Below the pieces are notes generated by a model. That model was not told where the DNA came from and made no database searches. It saw only the letters and a list, made by a program, of their open reading frames with translations. This document shows, piece by piece, positions 1 to 7,849 of a DNA stretch of 22,323 nt. Both the position numbers and the translations under genes were made by a program. Each line of letters opens with the position of its first letter. Position 1 is the first letter of the stretch. This stretch comes from JANRKN01 sp033763435 (GTDB lineage Bacteria > Planctomycetota > Phycisphaerae > Phycisphaerales > UBA1924): assembly GCA_033763435.1 (NCBI GenBank), contig JANRKN010000083.1, positions 1 through 22,323 on the forward strand. The letters run 5' to 3'.

Positions 1-170
1 GCGATGAGCGCGGCGACCAGCTCGCCCTTGGCGGAGAAGATCGCGAGCCCGAGGGTGCCCAACGGGCCCTCGCGCGGCGAATCCGGGCCGGCTGTGCGCA
101 GCGTGGGTGCCGCGGGGGCCGAGCCCCGCGTCGGCTGCGGATGGATATCCGTCGCCCCGACCTGCGCCAT
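1..170 (-). CDS. Hypothetical protein, N-terminal fragment (cut by window edge)
   Basis: An open minus-strand frame starts at an ATG at 168-170 and runs off the left edge, so only about 56 residues are visible. The translation begins MAQVGATDIHPQPT, continues with a Pro/Ala/Arg-rich stretch, and then has a more ordered segment near GTLGLAIFSAKGELVAAL. There is no obvious signal peptide and no clear ribosome binding site. It lies 47 bases after the stop of the MauE-like gene on the same strand, so it is probably the last visible member of that gene set. The frame is also open upstream of this ATG into the preceding gene, so a non-ATG start is possible. I do not recognise the family. The plus-strand frame over the same bases looks like a shadow. 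Confidence 0.5.
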   Translation of the reverse strand, partial: MAQVGATDIHPQPTRGSAPAAPTLRTAGPDSPREGPLGTLGLAIFSAKGELVAALI

Positions 171-217
171 GCTGAACGCTAGATCGGCTGGGTGAGGGCG
201 AGGGGTGAGAACGGGAA

Positions 218-703
218 TCAGTTGGGGCGGACGGGTGCCGCGAGTGAGGCACCGATCAGGAGGATGAGCCAGCCAAAGTTTCGTCCGACCAGCCCCCACC
301 ACGACTCAACCGGAGCAGAGGAAAGGGCGCAACCGCACGGCACAGGTCGAGCGGGTGGGTTGATGGCCAAGATCAGGACAGAGGCGCAAAGGATGCCCAC
401 GAACAGCCCGAGGGCGCGGGCGGCAAGGACGCGTCGGTCGAACACGAGCGAGGCGATCGCAACGGCAGCGACGGCGATTTCGGCGAGTGCAACGGTCGAT
501 GCGAGCGTCTGGGCCGAGGGGAGCGTGAACAGGCCTTGGGACTCGATCACGCGGGCGAACGACGGGAGATCCATCGCTTTGATCGCACCGGAGAGGATAA
601 GGAGTGCGGCTGACGCGACGCAGACCACATCGGCGAACCATCGCCGCGATGCGCCGACGAAAGCCGCGGGGAGCGCGTTCATGCGGATCGACGCCTCAGC
701 CAT
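218..703 (-). CDS. MauE/DoxX-like four-helix membrane protein with CGC motif
   Basis: The product is 161 residues with four hydrophobic segments at about 23-43, 70-90, 97-114 and 143-158. Between helices 3 and 4 it has PVPCGC (Cys123 and Cys125), then WW and GRN. This resembles the CGC...W...RN signature I associate with the MauE (methylamine utilisation) branch of the DoxX-like membrane proteins. MauE is known to be needed for maturation of the disulfide-rich methylamine dehydrogenase small subunit, and relatives are generally viewed as membrane redox proteins. No methylamine dehydrogenase genes are visible here. The ATG at 703 overlaps the end of the upstream gene by 25 bases, which suggests translational coupling. 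A redox role on exported Cys-rich partners is inferred from context only. Confidence 0.72.
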   Translation of the reverse strand: MAEASIRMNALPAAFVGASRRWFADVVCVASAALLILSGAIKAMDLPSFARVIESQGLFTLPSAQTLASTVALAEIAVAAVAIASLVFDRRVLAARALGLFVGILCASVLILAINPPARPVPCGCALSSAPVESWWGLVGRNFGWLILLIGASLAAPVRPN

Positions 704-1668
704 GCGACGCCCGCGAAGAGGACGCACACAGCACCGAGTACGGCCGCGGCGACGGACCACTTCTTCGCTTCGGCGACCGAGGTCGGTTCCCGATCGGCCG
801 CGGGCGGGGGCGGCACGAGCGAGCGGGCAGGGGCCTCGGTCACGCTGCTGCTCACGTTTGGCGGCGACGGCGGAGTGATCGGGGAGAGAACTGGCGCGAC
901 GGGTGCCGCAGCGGTCGGGATCTCGACCGGCTTGGTCGGATCGAAGCCCATGACTTGGCGATAGGAAAACTCTTCGATCTGGGCTCTTGAAAAGATCCTC
1001 GGCACATCCTCGGACGGGACGATCTCCACCGCGATGAGCCGTGCGCCGGTGTCGGGCCGGCCGATTTCGCCAGCGAGTTGCCATCCGGGGGGTGATTGCG
1101 GGGAGAGCCGGAATGGCGTGTGTGCGGACTTGGGATGATCGCGGCCAAGGAATCGACCTTGGGCATCGAAGCGGTAGGCGACTTCCATGATGGGGTTGTC
1201 GCCGCGCTGCTCGGGTGAGAGCGACCAGAGCCCGCGGTCGCCGAGCGCCCACGAGCCTGTGAGCGAGAAGGCTCCGTCGGGCGCGAGTCTCACGGCGAAC
1301 TGCTCGGGGTGCGCGCGGAAGAAGTTGACGAGGGCCCACGGCGTGAATTTGTCGAGCGCTGAATCGCCGAATGGATCGACCGGAGTGGCCCGAGCCAACC
1401 CGCCGGGCTGTGGATCACCGCTCAGAATGGACGTTTGACCGAACGGGCGTGCGCGAAGGGAGTCCTTGGCACCGACGAACCACGAGCCGGAGTCTGGGTC
1501 AATGCCAACGACCTGGCGGAGTGGGGTGAGTTGGAACTGATAGATCGCTCGGAACGCCAGTCTGGGCGGCTGAGGGAGTGGCGGAGAGCGCATCCCCGCA
1601 GCGACACAGGCTGGGAACAGCGCGACGAGAGCTGCGCCGAGAAGACCGAAGCGGTGACGTGTCAGCAT
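679..1668 (-). CDS. Exported protein with proline-rich stalk and C-terminal membrane anchor
   Basis: The product is 329 residues. A signal peptide covers about residues 1-24 (basic MLTRHR, hydrophobic core, then ACVAAG). The central part (about 30-255) has no motif I can name. A Pro/Ala/Ser-rich low-complexity stretch follows at about 255-300, then a single hydrophobic helix near the C-terminus ending in RRRSA. This layout fits an exported domain held at the membrane by a C-terminal anchor with a positive cytoplasmic tail. The ATG at 1668 is preceded on the minus strand by a GAGGGGG run that can serve as a ribosome binding site. The gene starts 17 bases after the Cys-rich gene and overlaps the MauE-like gene by 25 bases. 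Function unknown. Confidence 0.72.
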   Translation of the reverse strand: MLTRHRFGLLGAALVALFPACVAAGMRSPPLPQPPRLAFRAIYQFQLTPLRQVVGIDPDSGSWFVGAKDSLRARPFGQTSILSGDPQPGGLARATPVDPFGDSALDKFTPWALVNFFRAHPEQFAVRLAPDGAFSLTGSWALGDRGLWSLSPEQRGDNPIMEVAYRFDAQGRFLGRDHPKSAHTPFRLSPQSPPGWQLAGEIGRPDTGARLIAVEIVPSEDVPRIFSRAQIEEFSYRQVMGFDPTKPVEIPTAAAPVAPVLSPITPPSPPNVSSSVTEAPARSLVPPPPAADREPTSVAEAKKWSVAAAVLGAVCVLFAGVAWLRRRSA

Positions 1669-1685
1669 CCTTGGCCCCCCCTCGC

Positions 1686-2156
1686 TCAGATCGGGTTCAT
1701 CGGCCCCCAGCAGTCGTGGCCCTGCGGTGAGTACTCGTTGCCGGTCCAAGGGGCGGTATCGGTGAACGGCTCCTTGATGAAGCAGCACTTGCCGTCGGTG
1801 TCTTTAGGACATCCACGCAGCTTGTAGTCTCGGTCCGCGGGTACGTGCGAGCAATCGGCTTTGAACGCGCCCTCGTAGATCAGGCAGTATCGATTGACGT
1901 ACACGGACGGTGCCATCATCCGGCCTCGCTGGTCCGCGGCGACTTCTTCGTAGCCGTTGTCGCACACCTTGATGGTCCAAGGGCAGAAGGTCATCGTGCC
2001 GGGAGGATCGTTGTTCTCGTGCGGAGCCATGCACAGCTTCTTGGGCGTTACACACTTGCCGCTCAATGGATTCGGCGGCAGAAACTGTGCCACGCTCAGA
2101 GCGGCACAGGCCGCGAGAACCGGAATCACTCCGACGCAGTGCGCGATCCACTTCAT
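1686..2156 (-). CDS. Small exported cysteine-rich protein (ten Cys after the leader)
   Basis: The product is 156 residues. The N-terminus MKWIAHCVGVIPVLAACAAL is a hydrophobic export signal. Cleavage by signal peptidase I after SVA (residue 23) is plausible, but LAAC at residues 14-17 also fits a lipobox, so it could be a lipoprotein. The mature part holds ten cysteines, including one CC pair, which suggests up to five disulfide bonds in the periplasm or outside the cell. I do not recognise the family. It lies 34 bases after the prepilin-like gene and 17 bases before the anchored exported protein, so an operon is likely. A purine-rich AAAGAGCAAGG precedes the ATG at 2156. A longer frame reading back into the prepilin gene was not used because the leader and its upstream purines support this start. 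Confidence 0.72.
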   Translation of the reverse strand: MKWIAHCVGVIPVLAACAALSVAQFLPPNPLSGKCVTPKKLCMAPHENNDPPGTMTFCPWTIKVCDNGYEEVAADQRGRMMAPSVYVNRYCLIYEGAFKADCSHVPADRDYKLRGCPKDTDGKCCFIKEPFTDTAPWTGNEYSPQGHDCWGPMNPI

Positions 2157-2190
2157 TGCCTTGCTCTTTGGAAGAGACGAGTGAAGAAGG

Positions 2191-2856
2191 CTACCGATCT
2201 CGGCCTCGGCTGCCGTACCACGTGGTGAGGACGGGATAGCCCACCCATTGCTCGACGATGAGAGGTTGGCCATCGAGCCCATCGGTCCATCGGCGGAACG
2301 CGGCCGATGAATCAGCAAACGCCACGGCTCCGGGCGAGGCGGGCAGCACACAGCACCAGGGCGAGAGCTCGATCACGCGGTCGCGATCCCACGCCCAGAG
2401 CAGCGCCCCCTTGGCGGAGGGAAAGAGCACATCGCCGAGGCGGACATCGGACGCGGGCGAAGTTTCCTGATGAACGACGCTGCCGGGCTCCATGCGCGAT
2501 GGGGCGGAGGCGAAAGCGACGGTCATGAGGATGTGGAGAGTTCCGTTGACGCGCGCGACCTCCGGACCGTCGATCTCGCGAACGTCATTCACCAACCCGG
2601 CCCGCTTGAGCGCGAGGGCGTATCGGAGCTGCTGCGGCACGGCCTGGGGCGTGGCGGCGTCTTGCGGGAAGACTTCGCGGTGATCGCCCGCGTATTGAGC
2701 AAGAAGTGCCGAGGCACTCCGCACGCGGGAGAGCTCGACGAGTCGACGCGCTTCGACCCGGGATCGCGCCAACGACGGGAGCGCGAGCGAGACCAGCAGC
2801 GCGATGATGCCGATGCACATGGTCAGTTCGAGGATGGTGAAACCGCGACGGAGCAC
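2191..2856 (-). CDS. Prepilin-like protein with N-terminal cleavage/methylation motif
   Basis: The product is 221 residues and starts MLRRGFTILELTM. This is a type IV prepilin/type II secretion pseudopilin leader: a basic stretch, Gly5 for prepilin peptidase, Phe6 as the methylated residue, and Glu10 at the usual +5 position. A hydrophobic helix follows to about residue 29. The C-terminal half contains WCC and a VAFADSSAAFRRW stretch reminiscent of the end of planctomycete prepilin-like proteins, but the usual H-X9-DG box is not clear. The start is a GTG at 2854-2856 with no obvious Shine-Dalgarno sequence. No assembly ATPase, prepilin peptidase or secretin is visible, so the machinery must be elsewhere. 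It is the first gene of the leftward set. Confidence 0.85.
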   Translation of the reverse strand: MLRRGFTILELTMCIGIIALLVSLALPSLARSRVEARRLVELSRVRSASALLAQYAGDHREVFPQDAATPQAVPQQLRYALALKRAGLVNDVREIDGPEVARVNGTLHILMTVAFASAPSRMEPGSVVHQETSPASDVRLGDVLFPSAKGALLWAWDRDRVIELSPWCCVLPASPGAVAFADSSAAFRRWTDGLDGQPLIVEQWVGYPVLTTWYGSRGRDR

Positions 2857-2868
2857 CGGATCAGCTTA

Positions 2869-2895
2869 AGAGAGAGAGAGACAGAGAGAGAGAGA
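2869..2895. repeat. Interrupted AG dinucleotide repeat upstream of the prepilin-like gene
   Basis: The plus strand carries six AG units plus an A (2869-2881), a single C at 2882, then six more AG units and an A (2883-2895). On the minus strand it is a CT tract that begins 12 bases before the GTG start at 2856, so it probably lies in the leader of the transcript. Such tracts can change length by slippage; whether this one varies cannot be told from one sequence. Confidence 0.95.
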
Positions 2896-2964
2896 ACTCG
2901 TGAAATCGTTGTCATCGATTGAGGGGACACCGCCCGAGGGGAGTTGACTTTACTTGCTCCCACG

Positions 2965-2991
2965 AAAAACCCCGCCCAAGCGGGCGGGGTT
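2965..2991 (-). terminator. Rho-independent terminator of ppdK
   Basis: On the minus strand a 10-base stem (AACCCCGCCC paired with GGGCGGGGTT, plus-strand 2968-2977 and 2982-2991, loop 2978-2981) is followed by a T-run (A-run at 2965-2969 on the plus strand). It lies 28 bases past the ppdK stop and reads in the ppdK direction, separating ppdK from the prepilin gene set. Confidence 0.92.
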
Positions 2992-3018
2992 GCTGGGAAT
3001 CAGGTTGGGCCAGCGTGA

Positions 3019-5808
3019 TTACTTCTTGCTGGCGGCCTTCTCGCGGTCGGCGAGGATGGCGGCCTGGGCCGCGGCCAGCCGCGCGATCGGGATGCGGAAG
3101 GGCGAGGCCGAGACGTAATCAAGCCCGGCCTTATGGAAGAAGTGAACGCTCTTGGGGTCGCCGCCGTGCTCGCCGCAGATGCCGACCTTGAGGTCCTTGC
3201 GCGTCGAGCGGCCCAGCGTGGTGCCCATCTGGACGAGCTTGCCGACGCCGCCGGTGTCGAGCGACTGGAAGGGGTCCTGCGGCAGGATGTCGTGCTTGAG
3301 GTAGTCGGGGAGGAAGTTGTTGATGTCGTCGCGCGAGTAGCCGAACGTCATCTGCGTCAGGTCGTTGGTGCCGAAGGAGAAGAAGTCCGCGTGCTGGGCG
3401 ATCTCGTCGGCGGTGACCGCGGCGCGGGGCACCTCGATCATCGTGCCGACCTTGATGTCCAGGCGCGGCTTGTAGTCTTCCTCGGCCTTCACCGCGTTGA
3501 TGATCTCCTCGACCTTGGCACGGAGCATGGCCAGCTCCTTCTTGGTGCCGACGAGGGGAATCATGATCTCGGGCATCGCCTTGATGTTCGAGCGGAGGCA
3601 GTCGATCGTGGCTTCGACGATCGCGCGGACCTGCATCTCGAGGATCTCGGGGAAGGTGACGCAGAGGCGGCACCCGCGATGGCCGAGCATCGGGTTCATC
3701 TCATGCAGCTGCGCGACGCGGCTGCGGACCTTGTCGAACGAAACGCCCATGATCTGGGCCATTTCCTTCTGCTGCTTCTCGTCGTGGGGAACGAACTCGT
3801 GCAGCGGGGGGTCGATGAGGCGGATCGTGACGGGCAGGCCCTTCATCGACTTGAAGAGGCCGATGAAGTCCTCGCGCTGGTAGGGCTCGAGCTTGGCCAG
3901 CGCCGCACGACGGGCTTCGGGGGTCTCGGCGAGGATCATCTCGCGCATGGACTTGATGCGCTCGCCATCGAAGAACATGTGCTCGGTCCGGCACAGGCCA
4001 ATGCCTTCGGCGCCGAAGCCGCGGGCGCGGTCAGCGTCGGCGGGCGTGTCGGCGTTGGTGCGGACCTGCATGGTGCGGTGCTTGTCGGCCCACTTCATCA
4101 GGACCTGGAAGTCGGACGAGAGCTTGGGCTCCATGGTCGCGATGCGGCCGAACATGACCTGCCCCGTGGTACCGTCGACGGAGATCACGTCCTCGCGGGT
4201 GAGCTTGCGCTTGCCCACGACGAGCGTGCCCGCCTCGGCATCGATCTGGAGCTCGCCCGCGCCGACGACGCAGGTCTTGCCCCAGCCGCAGGCGACGACG
4301 GCGGCGTGGCTGGTGCGCCCGCCGGTGCTCGTCAGGATGCCCGCGGCCGAGTGCATGCCCTCGACGTCCTCGGGGCTGGTTTCCTTGCGGACGAGAATCA
4401 CCTTCTCACCGGCGTGGGCGCGCTCGACGGCCTCTTCGGCCGTGAAGGCGAGCTTGCCGACCGCCGCACCGGGCGAAGCCGGGATGCCGAAGCACAGAAC
4501 CTCGGCGGTCTTCTTCGCGACCGAGTCAAAGGACGGCAGCAGGAGCTGCGTGAGGTCGGCGGCGGGGACGCGCACGAGGGCGGTCTTCTCGTCGATCAGC
4601 TTCTCCTTGACCATGTCGACGGCGATCTTGACCGCCGCCGCGCCCGTGCGCTTGCCCGTGCGGGTCTGGAGCATGTAGAGCTTGCCGCGCTCGATGGTGA
4701 ACTCGATGTCCTGCATGTCCTTGTAGTGCTTCTCGAGGATCGTCTTGATCTTGAGGAGCTGCTGGTAGACCGCCTTGTTCCACTTGGGCATCTCGTCCAC
4801 GTGCTTGGGCGTGCGGATGCCGGCGACGACGTCCTCGCCCTGCGCGTTGATGAGGAACTCGCCGTAGAAGTGGTTCTCGCCGGTGGCGTTGTTGCGGGTG
4901 AAGGCGACGCCGGTGCCCGAGTCATCGCCCATGTTGCCGTAGACCATCGACTGGATGTTCACGGCGGTGCCGTTGAGCCCGCGGATGTTCTCGATGCGGC
5001 GGTAGCTGACGGCCTTGTCGCTGTTCCAGCTCTTGAACACGGCCTCGATGGCCAGCTCGAGCTGCTTGAAGGGGTTCTGCGGGAAGTCTTCGCCGACGTG
5101 CTTCTTGTACACGCCCTTGTAGAGGTCGCAGAGCTCGACCATGCACGCCTCGGGCACGTCGGTGTCCTCGGAAGCCTGGTACTTGTGCTTCACGATCGTG
5201 AAGGCCTCTTCGAAGTGGTGGTGGTCGACGTTCATGACGACGTCGCCGAACATGTTGATGAGCCGGCGGTACGCGTCGTAGGCGAAGCGGCGGTTGTTCG
5301 TCGCGGCGGCGAGGCCCTCGACCGAGGCGTCGGTGAGGCCCAGGTTGAGGATGGTGTTCATCATGCCCGGCATCGAGACCGCGGCGCCCGAGCGCACCGA
5401 GACGAGCAGGGGGTTGGTGTTGTCGCCGAACTTCTTGGCCAGCTCCTTCTCGAGCAGGGCGATGTTCTTGTGAACCTCGTTCATGAGGTTGTGCGGGAGG
5501 CGCTTGCCGTTGCGGTAGTAGGCGTCACAGGTGTCGGTGGTGATGGTGAAGCCGGGGGGAACGGGCAGCCCGATGCTGGTCATGTCGGCGAGGTTGGCGC
5601 CCTTGCCGCCCAGCAGCAGCTTCATCGTGGCGTTGCCCTCGGTGCGGGACTTGCCGAAGAAGTAGACCATCTTGCCGGCCTTGACGACCGAGGGGAGTTT
5701 CTTGCCGCTGGTGTTGGGGTTGGGCGACGTGACGACCGGGCGGGACTTGAGCCCCTTCTTGATCGTGGCAGTCGCGGGCGTGCGGCGAGGGGACGAGGAC
5801 TTAGACAT
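3019..5808 (-). CDS. ppdK: Pyruvate, phosphate dikinase
   Basis: The 929-residue product catalyses reversible conversion of ATP, phosphate and pyruvate to AMP, diphosphate and phosphoenolpyruvate (EC 2.7.9.1) in the cytosol. The order is typical: an N-terminal nucleotide-binding domain (about 45-400, with GGKGANLADM near its start), a phosphohistidine domain with GGRTSHAAVV (His501 is the swivelling phosphocarrier), and a C-terminal PEP/pyruvate barrel with FFSFGTNDLTQM and GICGEHGGDP (Cys878). The ATG at 5808 is preceded by GGAGAGG six bases away. The first 45 or so residues are Lys/Ser/Pro/Thr-rich and lie before the usual start of homology, making the protein somewhat longer than the roughly 870-880 residues common in bacteria. 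It diverges from pabB and ends at a clear terminator. The 893-residue frame on the opposite strand is a shadow. Confidence 0.97.
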   Translation of the reverse strand: MSKSSSPRRTPATATIKKGLKSRPVVTSPNPNTSGKKLPSVVKAGKMVYFFGKSRTEGNATMKLLLGGKGANLADMTSIGLPVPPGFTITTDTCDAYYRNGKRLPHNLMNEVHKNIALLEKELAKKFGDNTNPLLVSVRSGAAVSMPGMMNTILNLGLTDASVEGLAAATNNRRFAYDAYRRLINMFGDVVMNVDHHHFEEAFTIVKHKYQASEDTDVPEACMVELCDLYKGVYKKHVGEDFPQNPFKQLELAIEAVFKSWNSDKAVSYRRIENIRGLNGTAVNIQSMVYGNMGDDSGTGVAFTRNNATGENHFYGEFLINAQGEDVVAGIRTPKHVDEMPKWNKAVYQQLLKIKTILEKHYKDMQDIEFTIERGKLYMLQTRTGKRTGAAAVKIAVDMVKEKLIDEKTALVRVPAADLTQLLLPSFDSVAKKTAEVLCFGIPASPGAAVGKLAFTAEEAVERAHAGEKVILVRKETSPEDVEGMHSAAGILTSTGGRTSHAAVVACGWGKTCVVGAGELQIDAEAGTLVVGKRKLTREDVISVDGTTGQVMFGRIATMEPKLSSDFQVLMKWADKHRTMQVRTNADTPADADRARGFGAEGIGLCRTEHMFFDGERIKSMREMILAETPEARRAALAKLEPYQREDFIGLFKSMKGLPVTIRLIDPPLHEFVPHDEKQQKEMAQIMGVSFDKVRSRVAQLHEMNPMLGHRGCRLCVTFPEILEMQVRAIVEATIDCLRSNIKAMPEIMIPLVGTKKELAMLRAKVEEIINAVKAEEDYKPRLDIKVGTMIEVPRAAVTADEIAQHADFFSFGTNDLTQMTFGYSRDDINNFLPDYLKHDILPQDPFQSLDTGGVGKLVQMGTTLGRSTRKDLKVGICGEHGGDPKSVHFFHKAGLDYVSASPFRIPIARLAAAQAAILADREKAASKK

Positions 5809-5996
5809 GAATGACCTCTCCGAGGTGCGCGTCGTCGCGCCGGTTGAGGGCCCGCTCGCCGATCGCGCCGGACCCGTCTCAACGGGCCGACGCTCGACCG
5901 TGCTCCCGGGCCGGGTGCGTGTCGATGCCCTCGCGCGGGCCCGGAATGGTGGTTCCGGCCCCGAGGCGCGCGGGCGGCAATGATAGGTTTGCACCT

Positions 5997-7352
5997 GTGC
6001 TCCCGCCCACGAAACTCGGCCCTGCCGCGGACGCAAACACGGCTTTCTCTTTCCCAGTGCCTGCCGACCATCGCACCAACCCTGCCTCAAGCTCCGCCGC
6101 TCAGGCCGGGGGACGCTCCGCTGAAACGGGGACAGACGTGCTGGCGTGGCTCGCCGCGGAGCCCCCGATGGGCCTTGGCGGGGCCAGAGGCCAATCCGGA
6201 GTCGCCGCTCTGGTTTCCGGCGCGGGAGGTTGGTCGCTCGCAGGGCGAGTCACCCGGCGGATCGTCGCCCGGACGCTCGGCGAGATTCCTTGGCCCGTGG
6301 AAAGGGCCCGGCCGGCTGGCGAGGCGGCCGGACTGCACCCATTCACGCGCCCCGGCTGGGCGCTGGCGATCGGCTACGACTTTGCGCGCGCCCAGATCGA
6401 GCCCAAGGCGGGCGCGCACGATCTCGAAGCCTGCGCCGAGTGCCTGAGGATCGATGCGCCGATCGTGTTCCCACCGTCGGACTTGAGCGCCGCGCGCGAG
6501 CCGGTTGCTCCGGGAGCCTTCACTCTGGGCCCGGCCAAATCGCGCGTGGGGCGCGAGGCGTTCGTGCGTGCGGCCTCGCGCGTGATCGAGTACATCCGCG
6601 CGGGCGACGTGTATCAGGTCAACCTCGCGCATCCGCTCCACGCGGCATTCACGGGCGACACGCGCGCCGCGTTCATCGCGATGGCTCAGCGCGCCAGGCC
6701 CGCGTTCGGTGCGTACCTGGAGCTTGAACATCGCGCGGCGCTCTCGCTGAGCCCCGAGGCGTTTCTGACCTACGACCCCGCGACGCGCATCGTGACCACG
6801 CGGCCCATGAAGGGCACGCGCGCGCTCGGGCCGGGCGCCGAGGCCTCGCTGCGCACGAGCGAGAAAGACCGCGCCGAGCTCGCGATGATCACCGACCTGA
6901 TGCGCAACGACCTGGGGCGCGTCTGCGAGTTCGGCTCGATGCGCGTGACCGAGCCACGGACGCTCGAGCATCATGCGGGCGTGGTGCAGACGGTGTCGCA
7001 GGTGCAGGGACGTCTGCGCGACGGTTTGCACGCGCGCGATCTCGTGGCCGCGGTGTTTCCCGGTGGCAGCGTGACCGGCGCGCCCAAGGTCCGCGCGATG
7101 CAGATCATCCGCGAGCTGGAGCCCCACGCGCGCGGGCTCTACTGCGGCGCGATGGGCTACCTCACCGACGAGGGCGCGCTGACGCTCTCCATCGCGATCC
7201 GCACCGCGACGATTGATCTCAAGACCAGCACGCTCGAGTATCCCGTCGGCGCGGGGATCGTCGCGGACTCTGACCCCGAAGAAGAGTGGCGCGAGACCCT
7301 CGCCAAGGCCTGGCCCCTGCTTGGCGCGACGACACTGGAGGATGCGCCATGA
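5997..7352 (+). CDS. pabB: Aminodeoxychorismate synthase component I (PabB)
   Basis: About 451 residues of the chorismate-binding family. The C-terminal domain has the conserved blocks RPMKGTR, DLMRNDLGRV, PGGSVTGAPK (about 355-364) and YCGAMGYL. Lys in the KGTR block (Lys272 with this start) corresponds to the active-site lysine of E. coli PabB (Lys274), where TrpE proteins carry Ala; this favours 4-amino-4-deoxychorismate synthesis (folate pathway) over anthranilate synthesis. The N-terminal region is weakly conserved. The start is uncertain: the frame is open from 5811, and I chose the GTG at 5997 because sequence before it looks like the divergent intergenic region and a weak TAGG lies upstream; a GTG near 6138 is also possible. 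The stop overlaps the Nudix start as ATGA. No glutaminase (pabA) is visible nearby. Confidence 0.88.
   Translation: MLPPTKLGPAADANTAFSFPVPADHRTNPASSSAAQAGGRSAETGTDVLAWLAAEPPMGLGGARGQSGVAALVSGAGGWSLAGRVTRRIVARTLGEIPWPVERARPAGEAAGLHPFTRPGWALAIGYDFARAQIEPKAGAHDLEACAECLRIDAPIVFPPSDLSAAREPVAPGAFTLGPAKSRVGREAFVRAASRVIEYIRAGDVYQVNLAHPLHAAFTGDTRAAFIAMAQRARPAFGAYLELEHRAALSLSPEAFLTYDPATRIVTTRPMKGTRALGPGAEASLRTSEKDRAELAMITDLMRNDLGRVCEFGSMRVTEPRTLEHHAGVVQTVSQVQGRLRDGLHARDLVAAVFPGGSVTGAPKVRAMQIIRELEPHARGLYCGAMGYLTDEGALTLSIAIRTATIDLKTSTLEYPVGAGIVADSDPEEEWRETLAKAWPLLGATTLEDAP
7337..7341 (+). promoter_or_regulatory. Ribosome binding site of the Nudix gene
   Basis: GGAGG lies seven bases before the ATG at 7349, inside the end of pabB. 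It decides the Nudix start over the longer open frame from 7286. Confidence 0.8.
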
Positions 7353-7849
7353 CCGGCATGAGCGAGATGGCCAGCAGACCCGGGCCGACCGTGCGGACCG
7401 ATGTCGTGGACGTGTACGTCTTCTGCCGGGAGGGCGGGCGTGCGCGGTACCTGCAGATTCTTCGCGCGCGCGAGCCGATGCTGGGCACCTGGCATCCGGT
7501 GATGGGGCACGTGGAGGCGGGCGAATCGGCGATCGCGACGGCCCGCCGCGAGGCGCGCGAGGAGCTGGGGCTGGATGTGGATTCTGCGCTGGGATTCTGG
7601 GCGTTGGAAGAGACGTTTCCGTTCTATCTGCCCGCGCGCGACGCGGTGATGATGTCGCCGAGGTTTGTCGTAGAGGTGCGTTCGGGCTGGGAGCCGGTGC
7701 TGAATGCCGAGCACTCGGACGCGCGCTGGGTTGCGGGAGAGGAATCGGACTGGCTCTGGCCGGGCCAGGCCTCATGCGTGCGGGCGATTGTGCGGGACAT
7801 CCTGCCGGGCGGTGCGCGGTGCGAGGCGCTGCGGGTGCGGGCTGGATGA
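7349..7849 (+). CDS. Nudix hydrolase, possibly dihydroneopterin triphosphate pyrophosphatase (NudB-like)
   Basis: The product is 166 residues. A complete Nudix box spans residues 53-75: Gly53, Glu59, then Arg67-Glu68 and Glu71-Glu72-x-Gly74, matching GX5EX7REUXEEXGU, so metal-dependent hydrolysis of a nucleoside diphosphate-linked substrate is well supported. The substrate is not fixed by the box. WHPVMGHVEAGE before the box and the EHSDARWV segment later resemble the layout of E. coli NudB, which removes diphosphate from dihydroneopterin triphosphate in folate synthesis. Position between pabB and miaA, with ATGA overlaps at both ends, makes a folate role attractive. That assignment is inference; other Nudix substrates remain possible. 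Confidence 0.9.
   Translation: MTGMSEMASRPGPTVRTDVVDVYVFCREGGRARYLQILRAREPMLGTWHPVMGHVEAGESAIATARREAREELGLDVDSALGFWALEETFPFYLPARDAVMMSPRFVVEVRSGWEPVLNAEHSDARWVAGEESDWLWPGQASCVRAIVRDILPGGARCEALRVRAG

Noticed and set aside
2904..2920. Small dyad AATCG...CGATT upstream of the prepilin-like gene
   Set aside because: A five-base stem with a seven-base loop is expected by chance, and there is no supporting second copy.
3133..5814. 893-residue plus-strand open frame opposite ppdK
   Set aside because: Its composition is Leu/Val/Asp/Glu/Arg-rich with no motif, and it lies exactly opposite a clear pyruvate phosphate dikinase. It is a high-GC antisense shadow.
6087..7775. 562-residue minus-strand open frame opposite pabB and the Nudix gene
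   Set aside because: Arg/His/Ala-rich and motif-free, crossing two genes with clear families on the other strand.
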